From contig JACRCW010000021.1 of assembly GCA_016218805.1 (NCBI GenBank), forward strand, positions 1 to 51,229: DNA of 51,229 nt. The letters run 5' to 3'. Below the pieces are notes generated by a model. It was not told where the DNA came from. It saw only the letters and a list, made by a program, of their open reading frames with translations, and ran no database searches. A program made the position numbers and the translations under genes. Shown in pieces: positions 9,781 through 17,478 of the stretch; within the stretch, counting starts at the first letter, position 1, and every line of letters begins with the position of its first letter. This DNA is from Deltaproteobacteria bacterium (GTDB taxonomy: Bacteria > Myxococcota > JACRCW01).

Positions 9781-10653
9781 TCACCGCCGTACCCGCTCCA
9801 GCAGCGCCGCGTCCACGCCCAGCCGCTTGACCGCGTCCTCAGCCTGCTGGGTCACCACCGCCTCCGGCACGTACGCCGCGCGCAGGGACTCCGCCACCGT
9901 GGTCACGTCTGCCGGCCGGATCCGTCCCTCCTGGGCCAACACCAGCGCCGCCTGGAGAAACCCGTGCACCGGACACACCTTGGGATGCCCAAACGCCAAC
10001 GGGTCACGCCCCCGCTCCAGGCGGATGAACACCCGCGCCACGGGGTCCGGCGTCTGCGGCAAACGGTCTGCAATGCGCAACGCCTCGTCCACCTCCGGGG
10101 CTTGCGCGCCCATGGTCAGCATGCGCTGCCGGAGCGCATCACCGCGCAGGCCGGCGCAGATCTCGCCAAACAGCGTGAACACCGCGGCGTCACTCTCCAC
10201 GTCATCACCAAACAGCCACCAGCGTGACGGTCCGGGAATGTCACGGCGGTACAGCAGCAGGGCGCACGTCTTGTAGCCCACCTGTTCCCTGATGGCCTTG
10301 GGGCGCAGCGCCCTGAGGTACCCGAACTGGTCCTTGAACGTGATGCCGTCATGCTGCACGCCGTCCAGCAGCATCTTGCGCTCCAGGATCCCGCGCAGCT
10401 GCGGCGGTGACCCGCTGACAAAGTACAACGGCGCCAGCAGCGGTTCGGCACCCGGCCCGCGCCGCAGCGCGCGGATGAGCGCCACGGCGCCAGGCACCGC
10501 GCGCTTGTCCAGCGCGGCCTCCGCCACAATGCCCAGCAGGCCGCGGACGGAGGAGAACCGCGTCTCCAGGTATGTCTTGTCAATGTCCCATACGAACACG
10601 TCACCCGCGTAGTCCGGCGGCAACGTGCGGTGGTTGGTGCGCTCCAGCAGCAT
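9781..10653 (-). CDS. App1-like HAD-fold phosphatase (possible phosphatidate phosphatase)
   Basis: The product (290 aa from ATG at 10651-10653) shows the HAD signature WDIDKTYLET with nucleophile DxD near residue 22. Motif II is in YFVSGSPPQL, a lysine region follows, and the acidic motif is FGDDVESD. The order and spacing resemble the App1/DUF2183 catalytic domain, which in yeast dephosphorylates phosphatidic acid. A GTG three codons upstream is an alternative start. It is the last gene of an acyltransferase-dehydrogenase-phosphatase operon, beginning 19 bp after the gpsA-like stop. Phosphatidate dephosphorylation to diacylglycerol would fit that context; substrate is inferred from neighbours. 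Confidence 0.7.
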   Translation of the reverse strand: MLLERTNHRTLPPDYAGDVFVWDIDKTYLETRFSSVRGLLGIVAEAALDKRAVPGAVALIRALRRGPGAEPLLAPLYFVSGSPPQLRGILERKMLLDGVQHDGITFKDQFGYLRALRPKAIREQVGYKTCALLLYRRDIPGPSRWWLFGDDVESDAAVFTLFGEICAGLRGDALRQRMLTMGAQAPEVDEALRIADRLPQTPDPVARVFIRLERGRDPLAFGHPKVCPVHGFLQAALVLAQEGRIRPADVTTVAESLRAAYVPEAVVTQQAEDAVKRLGVDAALLERVRR

Positions 10654-10672
10654 GGTCACAGCGACGTCCCGC

Positions 10673-11653
10673 TCAGGCGCGGGAGCCCACCGCCTCCTTG
10701 TCCAGCTCCAGGTCCAACTTGAGGATCTCCTCCAGCGCGGGGCGCGCCTTGGCGCGGCCCTCCAGGATGTCATTGACCACGCGCATCAGCGGCAGGTTCA
10801 GCTTGAGGCGGCCCGCCAGCGCGGCAGCTTCGCGCGCGGTGGCCACGCCCTCCACGCAGCCTTCCACGCTCTGCAGCGCGCCCTCCAGGGACGCGCCCTG
10901 CGCCATCAGACCGCCCACGTCACGGTGGCGCCGCGTGGAGGAGACGTGGCGCGGGATGAGGTCCCCCACCCCGGCCAGGCCGCTGAAGGTGGACACCTCG
11001 CCGCCCAACCGCACGCCCAGCCGCGTGGCCTCGGACAGGCCGCGGGTGAGCAGCACACCGCGGGAGGTCTCACCCATCTCCAGCGCGTCCGCCATGCCGC
11101 TGGCCAGCGCCGCCACGTTGGAGATGGCGCCGGCCACCTCCACGCCCACCACGTCCATGGTGGTGTGCACCTTGATGGGCGTGCCTTTCACCAGCGTCTT
11201 GAGCATCTCCGCCACCTCGTCGTACCGGCTGGCCAGCACGGCCACCAGCGGCCGCTGCGAACTGGCCTCGTCAAAGTACAGCGGCCCGCCCAGCGCGCCC
11301 ACCTTGCGCACGCAGGTCACCGCGCGGATGGCGGCGTGCGGCAGCGTGAACCCGGGCCCCACGCCGCGGCACGCGTGCAGCACCACGTGGTCCCCGCGCG
11401 CGTGCGGACCGTAGTGGTCCGCCACCTCGGGCAGCGCTTCGGCGGGGACGGCGAACAGCACCATGTCCGCGTCCGCCACCGCCGCGCCCATGTCGTCGTG
11501 CACGTGCGCCTTGGGGTGCGCGTGCCGCAACGTCTCCCGCGCGCGTGGATTGCGGGCCCACACGCGGACCTGCGCCGGCGTGCGCGTCATCAGCTCCGCC
11601 ACGCGCGTGGCCAGGCGCCCGCCGCCCAGGATGGCCAGGTGGAGACCACTCAT
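10673..11653 (-). CDS. GpsA-like glycerol-3-phosphate dehydrogenase paralogue lacking key lysines
   Basis: NAD(P)-dependent dehydrogenase family that interconverts dihydroxyacetone phosphate and glycerol 3-phosphate. The 326-aa protein has the N-terminal Rossmann motif LAILGGGRLATR and the C-terminal domain (GVEVAGAISNVAALASGMAD, LLTRGLSEATRLG, GLAGVGDLI). By alignment from memory to E. coli GpsA, the ATKGLE lysine is Arg (ACRGVG) and the catalytic Lys of GAVKN is Ser (GAISN). The Asp of GDL is kept. So it may be catalytically altered or a binding or regulatory paralogue. Its ATG overlaps the stop of the upstream acyltransferase gene by 4 bp (ATGA). Confidence 0.85.
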   Translation of the reverse strand: MSGLHLAILGGGRLATRVAELMTRTPAQVRVWARNPRARETLRHAHPKAHVHDDMGAAVADADMVLFAVPAEALPEVADHYGPHARGDHVVLHACRGVGPGFTLPHAAIRAVTCVRKVGALGGPLYFDEASSQRPLVAVLASRYDEVAEMLKTLVKGTPIKVHTTMDVVGVEVAGAISNVAALASGMADALEMGETSRGVLLTRGLSEATRLGVRLGGEVSTFSGLAGVGDLIPRHVSSTRRHRDVGGLMAQGASLEGALQSVEGCVEGVATAREAAALAGRLKLNLPLMRVVNDILEGRAKARPALEEILKLDLELDKEAVGSRA

Positions 11654-13299
11654 GCGGCACCTCCCCGTCCCAGCGCGCGGTGGTCTGAGGTCAATACCGG
11701 CCGCAGGCCCTCTTCGCGCTCAAACCGGTAACCCTCCAACCGGTTCTGGTAATACAGCAGCAGCGCGCGGTCCGTGGGGAACACGCGGTCCCCGCGGCGC
11801 AGGGCGGCCGGGGACGTGTGGTAGATGGAGAAGTGCCGCAACCCGTCGGTGACCACGTCCTCCGCGGTGCGGTCCGCCACGCGCGGTCCCAGGCGCACGC
11901 CGCCGCGCGCCGCCAGCCCGCGCAGTTCCGTCAGCATGCGTTCCACCTCGCGGTAGGTGTCCAGCAGCGGCACGTCGTCGCGCTCGGCGCCCTGGCGGAC
12001 CAGGCGCAGCGTGTCCACGGACGGGTTCTGCCGCCGCAGCATGGAGAAGATGGCGCGCGCGGTGACATGCGTGGACTGGATGACGTTGTCCTTGAAGTAC
12101 GCGTCGCTCAGGCGCACGCCCACCTCGCGGGTGTACTCCGCGTCGCGGGTCTCGTGCGCCTCCGGCTTGCCGCCGCGCAGCACGTAGCGCGCCGGATCCA
12201 CACGGCGGCCGCGAGGGTCCAGGCTTTCGCCCTCGTCATCCACCGGATTGCCAAACGGGTCCATCCCGCGTCCCAGCGTGAAGAAGATCCGCGAATCCAG
12301 ACTGAACAGCTGCCGCACGAAATCAAACACGCGCTTGGGCCGGCTGAATTCGTCGTCGGTAATGATGTAGCGCGACTTGCCGACCTCCTTGAGGAAGTCA
12401 TCAATGAGCGTTTCAGCTTCCAGCACCAGCTCATAGGAGATGGTGGCGGGGACGATGAAGATGCGCGGGTTGGGTTTGTTGCGTTGCAGGTTGTTGATGA
12501 AGGCGCCCAGGCCCGTGCCCAGCAGGCCCAGCTTCAGGCGCTTCTCCACGGAGCCGGACCGGCAGCGCGTACCGCCGGGGAAGAAGATGTTGTCATAGCC
12601 GTGCTCCAGGGTGAGCGTGGCGTACTCCTTGAGCGTCTCCTTGTAGAGCGGGTCCTGCTTCTTGCGGTCCACCGTGTACGCGCCCAGGTTCCGCATGAAG
12701 AACCCAATGAGCGGGTTGCTGAACAGGTTGAGCCCCGCGCCGTAGATGAACGGCGGCAGCCCCATCCGGTACAGCGCGTACCCCACAATGATGCTGTCCA
12801 TGTTGGACACGTGCGTGGGCACCACGATGACGGTGCCCACTTCGTGCAGGCGGCGGATGTGTTCCAGTTCACCCTGCACCACCAGCGCGTCCTCCAGGCT
12901 GGGCAGGTTGGCAAAGTCCGCCAGGATGCGCTTGGGGCTCATGGCGTTGAGCAGCAGGCCGAGCGCCGGTTCACCCGCGCGCGTGACCAGGTCATACAGC
13001 CGCGGTTCAAAGTGCCCGGCAATCTCGTTGCCGTAGCGGTCCACCGCCTGCCCAATGAGATCCAGCAGCGCGCGGTCGGACGCGCGCGTCATCTCATGGC
13101 GCGCGCGGTTCCAGAACGCGCGGTCCGCATCCACCGTGCGCGAATCACGGTCTTCCTTGAGGCGCCGCATCTCGTGGTAGATGCTGTCCGCCAGCACTTC
13201 GTCCGGCCGCGTCTTGCCCGCCTCCACGGAACGGCTGACGGTGGCCAGCACGCGGCTGTGCAGTTCAGTGAGGACGCGTTCCTTGTCTTCCGGTCGCAT
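11650..13299 (-). CDS. PlsB-like glycerol-3-phosphate/1-acylglycerol-phosphate acyltransferase
   Basis: Membrane-associated acyltransferase expected to make lyso-phosphatidic or phosphatidic acid. The 549-aa protein is shorter than E. coli PlsB (about 800). The HX4D catalytic motif is THVSNMDS near residue 166. Motif II is in FFMRNLGAYTVDRK, motif III is FFPGGTRCRSG and motif IV is FIVPATISYE. Motif III normally carries a Glu (FxEGxRSR); here that position is Gly. The C-terminal half holds regions typical of this bacterial GPAT-like family (FFTLGRGMDPFGNPVDDEG). It is the first gene of the glycerolipid cassette, overlapping the GpsA-like gene by 4 bp. Confidence 0.85.
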   Translation of the reverse strand: MRPEDKERVLTELHSRVLATVSRSVEAGKTRPDEVLADSIYHEMRRLKEDRDSRTVDADRAFWNRARHEMTRASDRALLDLIGQAVDRYGNEIAGHFEPRLYDLVTRAGEPALGLLLNAMSPKRILADFANLPSLEDALVVQGELEHIRRLHEVGTVIVVPTHVSNMDSIIVGYALYRMGLPPFIYGAGLNLFSNPLIGFFMRNLGAYTVDRKKQDPLYKETLKEYATLTLEHGYDNIFFPGGTRCRSGSVEKRLKLGLLGTGLGAFINNLQRNKPNPRIFIVPATISYELVLEAETLIDDFLKEVGKSRYIITDDEFSRPKRVFDFVRQLFSLDSRIFFTLGRGMDPFGNPVDDEGESLDPRGRRVDPARYVLRGGKPEAHETRDAEYTREVGVRLSDAYFKDNVIQSTHVTARAIFSMLRRQNPSVDTLRLVRQGAERDDVPLLDTYREVERMLTELRGLAARGGVRLGPRVADRTAEDVVTDGLRHFSIYHTSPAALRRGDRVFPTDRALLLYYQNRLEGYRFEREEGLRPVLTSDHRALGRGGAA

Positions 13300-13341
13300 G
13301 GGACGGAGTCCATAGCGTGGCGGGGCCGGCGCGGTCGATGT

Positions 13342-14910
13342 TCACGGGCAGGTGGAGTTGCCACAGCTGGTGGCGACCGGGAACACCCCGCCGCGGCGGT
13401 ACAGGCTCCCCGCGCTCACCTGGATGGTGCCCGGGGTGATGGTGCTCCCGGCCTGCGCGTTGGCGGCGTCAAACACGCCCATGGCGTCCACCAGGATCCC
13501 GTAGCTGAAACCGGTGGGGACCCACGTCAGCACCTTCCCCGCTGACGTGGACACCGCCATGCTGGAGTTGCCGGAGACCCGCAGCGCGGTGCTGGCGCCG
13601 CTGCGCCCGGTGAAGGTGTACGTGGTGTCCGCGTTGGTGAGCAGCTGCACGCGTGACTGCTCCGTGGCGGCAATGCCGTACATCACGTTGGTGAGCGTGA
13701 TGGGCCCGCTCACGTCCAGGAACGCCCCCTGGATGGCCAGCAGGGACCAACTGTTGTTGCCGCTGACGGTCACCCCCGCCACGGAACAGTGCGAGGCCTG
13801 CCCGCAATACACGCCCATGGACCCGTTGTTGTCCGCCACCAGCGGTGCGCCGAGCGAGAGGCGCGCCTGGAACTGCACCAACACCCCGTAATAGGTGTTG
13901 CCGGACAGCGTGACGACGGACGTGGCGCTGGTGGCACGCGTGGATCCCGCGCAGTACCAACCGGTGGACGTGTTGTTCTCCGACCGCACGGCGCCGCTGA
14001 GCGTGCAGTGGCTGCGTTCACAGATGATCCCCAGGCTGGCGCGTTGGACGGTGGTGTCCGCAATGTCCAGGTTGTCCGCGTGGAAGCCGCGGATGCCGTA
14101 GTAGACCACGTCCGCCACCGTCACCCCGACGACGGACCCGCCAAACGCGGACGCGTAGTAGATCCCATGGGACGCCACGGCGACCGTGGGCGCGGCGGCC
14201 AGCGCGCCTGACAGCGTGGTCAACGCGGCGCCGGCGCCCAGGATGTTGACGCGGTACCCGCGGCTGATGGTGGCCTGCGCGGTGGCGCCCACAGGGAGCG
14301 GGAAGGTGCCGGGACCCACGTGCACGTTGCACGCATCCGGGCCCACGTCCGGCAGCAGGTCCACCGCGCGCTGCACGGTGGTCACCGCGCAGCGCGTAAC
14401 CCCGGCAGACGCTGCGGCGTCCGCCAGGCCGTCACAGGTCGAGTCGTCACCGTCAGTGCGCACGTACAGTTCCACCGCGCCGCGGGTGCGCCGCGCCAGC
14501 GTGGAGATGCTGCCCGGCGCTGCGTGCACCGCCTCATCTGCGTGGCGGGCGTACGGGACGGAACCCACCGGCTGCGCCGTGACCAGCGCCGCGCCGTCCA
14601 CGCTCACGTCGTACGTGACGTCGCTGCCGTCAAAGAACCCGGGGCAGGACGCGGTGTCCACACCGGCCTGGAAGGTGCCGTCCGTGGCGTTGGGCGTGAG
14701 GGTGACATCCGGCGGCTGGCAGGTGGTGGTGCCCTTGTGGAACTGGAAGGAGAGCACGTGCGGACCCGCCAGCGGGGCCCCCGCCGCGTCTTGCAGCGTG
14801 CCGGAGTAGTACAGGGTGGACGGCGAGAGGCCACCGCGTTCCGCACGCGCCAGCCAGCCGCCCACCACGCCCCCCACGACGAGCGCCGCCGCCACCGCGT
14901 GTTTGTTCAT
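13342..14910 (-). CDS. Secreted or surface right-handed beta-helix protein
   Basis: From ATG at 14908-14910 (site GGGAGGATT upstream) the 522-aa product starts with a signal/anchor (MNKHAVAAALVVGGVVGGWL). A conserved N-terminal domain follows (TLYYSGTLQDAAGAPLAGPH, QPVGSVPYARHADEA) that recurs in surface proteins of these bacteria. From about residue 165 it becomes a parallel beta-helix of pectate-lyase type: CAVTTVQRAVDLL and VHVGPGTFPLPVG start it, then many short Gly/Asn/Ser-rich turns (TLSGNTYYG, TVSGNNSWS, RVSGNSSM). About a dozen Cys suggest disulfides, so export is likely. It overlaps the upstream lipoprotein gene by ATGA, so the two are probably made together. Function unknown; adhesion or glycan binding is possible. 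Confidence 0.75.
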   Translation of the reverse strand: MNKHAVAAALVVGGVVGGWLARAERGGLSPSTLYYSGTLQDAAGAPLAGPHVLSFQFHKGTTTCQPPDVTLTPNATDGTFQAGVDTASCPGFFDGSDVTYDVSVDGAALVTAQPVGSVPYARHADEAVHAAPGSISTLARRTRGAVELYVRTDGDDSTCDGLADAAASAGVTRCAVTTVQRAVDLLPDVGPDACNVHVGPGTFPLPVGATAQATISRGYRVNILGAGAALTTLSGALAAAPTVAVASHGIYYASAFGGSVVGVTVADVVYYGIRGFHADNLDIADTTVQRASLGIICERSHCTLSGAVRSENNTSTGWYCAGSTRATSATSVVTLSGNTYYGVLVQFQARLSLGAPLVADNNGSMGVYCGQASHCSVAGVTVSGNNSWSLLAIQGAFLDVSGPITLTNVMYGIAATEQSRVQLLTNADTTYTFTGRSGASTALRVSGNSSMAVSTSAGKVLTWVPTGFSYGILVDAMGVFDAANAQAGSTITPGTIQVSAGSLYRRGGVFPVATSCGNSTCP

Positions 14911-15494
14911 GGGAATCCTCCCTGCAGGATGGTGTTCCCGTCGCTGCCGCGCGCGGTTGGACCGGAGCGGAATGCGCCGCGCAGCCGCACCGCGCCATCT
15001 GCGGCCGCGGCCGACGGCAGGAATTCTCCGCGCAACCGCGGCGGGCCGGACACCGACGCGGCCGAGGAACTCAACGGCGCCGCCGAGGTTCCGGACGACG
15101 GCAGTGCCGAGGCGGACGATGAAAGACCGGTGGCCGACGAGGACGGCACGGATGACGACGCCCGCGACGCGGACGTGGCCGACGAGGAGGGCGCTGACCC
15201 GGTGCCGGACGATCCGCGCGAAATGGACGACGACGGCTGCCACGCTGAGGACGGGACGCCCGACGACGACGACGACGACGACAACAACAGCGACGATGCC
15301 GGGAATGAGGACGTCCCCCCGCCCTTGCCGTTCTCCCCGGTACTCCGGCGGCAGTGCAGGCGGTCCGGGTCGCACGTCCAACCCGCGGGGCAGTCCTCGT
15401 CGTGCTCGCAGCCCGCGTACTCGGGGCAGCCGCCCGCACACAGCAGCAGGACGGCGGACACGGCGGCCGCGGCCCGGTCACGTGCGCGTGGCAA
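14907..15494 (-). CDS. Cys-rich lipoprotein with Ser-rich stalk
   Basis: The predicted 195-aa product has a short signal ending LLLCAGGC (lipobox-like), then a compact Cys module (CPEYAGCEHDEDCPAGWTC, CDPDRLHC). A long Ser/Ala-rich low-complexity stalk follows (SSLLLSSSSSSS and similar) and a short tail with the repeated motif RLRGEF / RLRGAF. The proposed start is TTG at 15492-15494, overlapping the upstream gene by 17 bp; a GTG at about 15461 would shorten the signal. The frame stays open upstream to 15563, but the sequence there is not protein-like. The layout matches the lipoproteins at 20064 and 48782. Translation is coupled to the beta-helix gene. Confidence 0.6.
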   Translation of the reverse strand: MPRARDRAAAAVSAVLLLCAGGCPEYAGCEHDEDCPAGWTCDPDRLHCRRSTGENGKGGGTSSFPASSLLLSSSSSSSGVPSSAWQPSSSISRGSSGTGSAPSSSATSASRASSSVPSSSATGLSSSASALPSSGTSAAPLSSSAASVSGPPRLRGEFLPSAAAADGAVRLRGAFRSGPTARGSDGNTILQGGFP

Positions 15495-15849
15495 GCAGCC
15501 CTCCCATCCAGGCCAGGCCCACTGCCGCACACGCCAGACCCGCCACGCCCAGCAGCACGGCACCCGCTCCCAGCAGAAAAGGGGGCGCCTGCAGCGCCAG
15601 GAAGCGCGGTGTGCCGCTCAGCCCCGGCGTGGGCACCTGCCCGACGATTCGGCCCTCCCCCGCCGCCAGCCCGCCCAGCAGCGCGCCCCCCGCCACGACC
15701 GCACCCGTGGACATGAGCCCGGCGCCCAGCAGCACGCCCACGGCCGCGGGCGCTGCGCGCACCCAATCCGGGGCGTGGGCCGCCGTCCCCGGGGGGTGGA
15801 GCAACAGTGTCAGGGCCAGCGCCGGGAGCACGGCTCCCGACGGTAGCAC
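15478..15849 (-). CDS. Small membrane protein of unknown function
   Basis: The 123-aa product has an N-terminal hydrophobic segment (possible signal, LPALALTLLLHPPGTAAHA), then two or three TM segments rich in Gly/Ala (AAVGVLLGAGLMSTGAVVAGG, FLLGAGAVLLGVAGLACAAV). The start is GTG at 15847-15849, nine bases downstream of the preceding lipoprotein stop. It lies in a four-gene minus-strand group (15859, 15478, 14907, 13342) of exported or membrane proteins with tight or overlapping junctions. No family recognised. Confidence 0.55.
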   Translation of the reverse strand: MLPSGAVLPALALTLLLHPPGTAAHAPDWVRAAPAAVGVLLGAGLMSTGAVVAGGALLGGLAAGEGRIVGQVPTPGLSGTPRFLALQAPPFLLGAGAVLLGVAGLACAAVGLAWMGGLLATRT

Positions 15850-15858
15850 GCCGCGCGG

Positions 15859-16611
15859 TCAGTCCGTCTCGGGGTCCAGGATCTCACAATCGTCGGAACC
15901 GAACCCGCCGCCGGACTCGTTGCACTTGGCCAGCCGCTCGCCGATCACCTCGGCCGAGAAGTTCACCTTGATCTCACCGGTGACGACGTCATCCGGGTCC
16001 CCGTCATCCTTGTCCACCGTGTACACCAGCCCACCGCGCACCCAGCCGGCGGGGCCCGGGTTCTCCCCCAGCTGGCCAAACTCCAGCTCCACCCGGTAGC
16101 GCGAGCCGTACTCGCGCACGTGGTCGGGATACTCGCTGCGATTGCTGAGTTCCGCTTCGCCCGGGTAGTACGTGATGCTGACCTCGGGGTCATTGCCCGT
16201 CGTCGTCGGGCTTTCACTGTCGTACACCACCTTGTCACCGGAGCTCAGCGCCTGCGCGTGCGTCACGCTCAGCAGGATGCTGGGCTGCGTACGCAGGCCG
16301 TCGCTGTAGTGGTTCTTCTCAAAGATGCTCCACTCGCGGCGGTCCTCGTGCGGGTTGAACAGGAACCCGTGCAACCGGATGCGCAGCACCGTCCCGCCGG
16401 CGGTGTCTTCGCGCCTCTTGTACTCCGTGCGCCGGCCGGTGGAGGTGGTCACTTCCACCGGCACGTACTCATCCCAGTACGCGTACTGCGTGCGGAAGGT
16501 CCACGGCGCAATGGTGGACCCCAGCTTGCCCGACGAAATGCTCCACGGGGCGCAGGAAAGGACTGGCAGGACTGACAGGGCCGCCACTCCGGCGGCGAGG
16601 ATACGACGCAT
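15859..16611 (-). CDS. Predicted lipoprotein of unknown function
   Basis: ATG at 16609-16611 has a strong GGAGGT site and starts a lipoprotein signal MRRILAAGVAALSVLPVLSC. The 250-aa product then carries a beta-rich domain with charged loops (LRIRLHGFLFNPHEDRREWS, EVSITYYPGEAELSN, VELEFGQLGENPG) and an acidic C-terminus with two Cys (CNESGGGFGSDDCEILD). It begins a minus-strand group of exported proteins and is divergent from the ABC transporter operon, with about 165 bp between them. I do not recognise the family. Confidence 0.7.
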   Translation of the reverse strand: MRRILAAGVAALSVLPVLSCAPWSISSGKLGSTIAPWTFRTQYAYWDEYVPVEVTTSTGRRTEYKRREDTAGGTVLRIRLHGFLFNPHEDRREWSIFEKNHYSDGLRTQPSILLSVTHAQALSSGDKVVYDSESPTTTGNDPEVSITYYPGEAELSNRSEYPDHVREYGSRYRVELEFGQLGENPGPAGWVRGGLVYTVDKDDGDPDDVVTGEIKVNFSAEVIGERLAKCNESGGGFGSDDCEILDPETD

Positions 16612-16775
16612 GCAAGACCTCCATGTCGCCCGGACGTGCCGGGACGTTCCGTGGGACACCGTATGGTCGCGCCCGCGTGTCAGGTCAACCGGCGTGCGCG
16701 TCGGCGGGGCGGGTGTGTGCTAGGGAGGCGCGCGCGGCCCGCACCGGCGGGGACGCACCAAGGGACGGCGCGCCC

Positions 16776-17474
<699 letters not shown>

Positions 17475-17478
17475 CCCC

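Noticed and set aside
10654..10773. Upstream extension of the HAD phosphatase gene to 10773
   Set aside because: The 40 extra residues are Trp/Arg/Ser-rich out-of-frame translation of the end of the GpsA-like gene.
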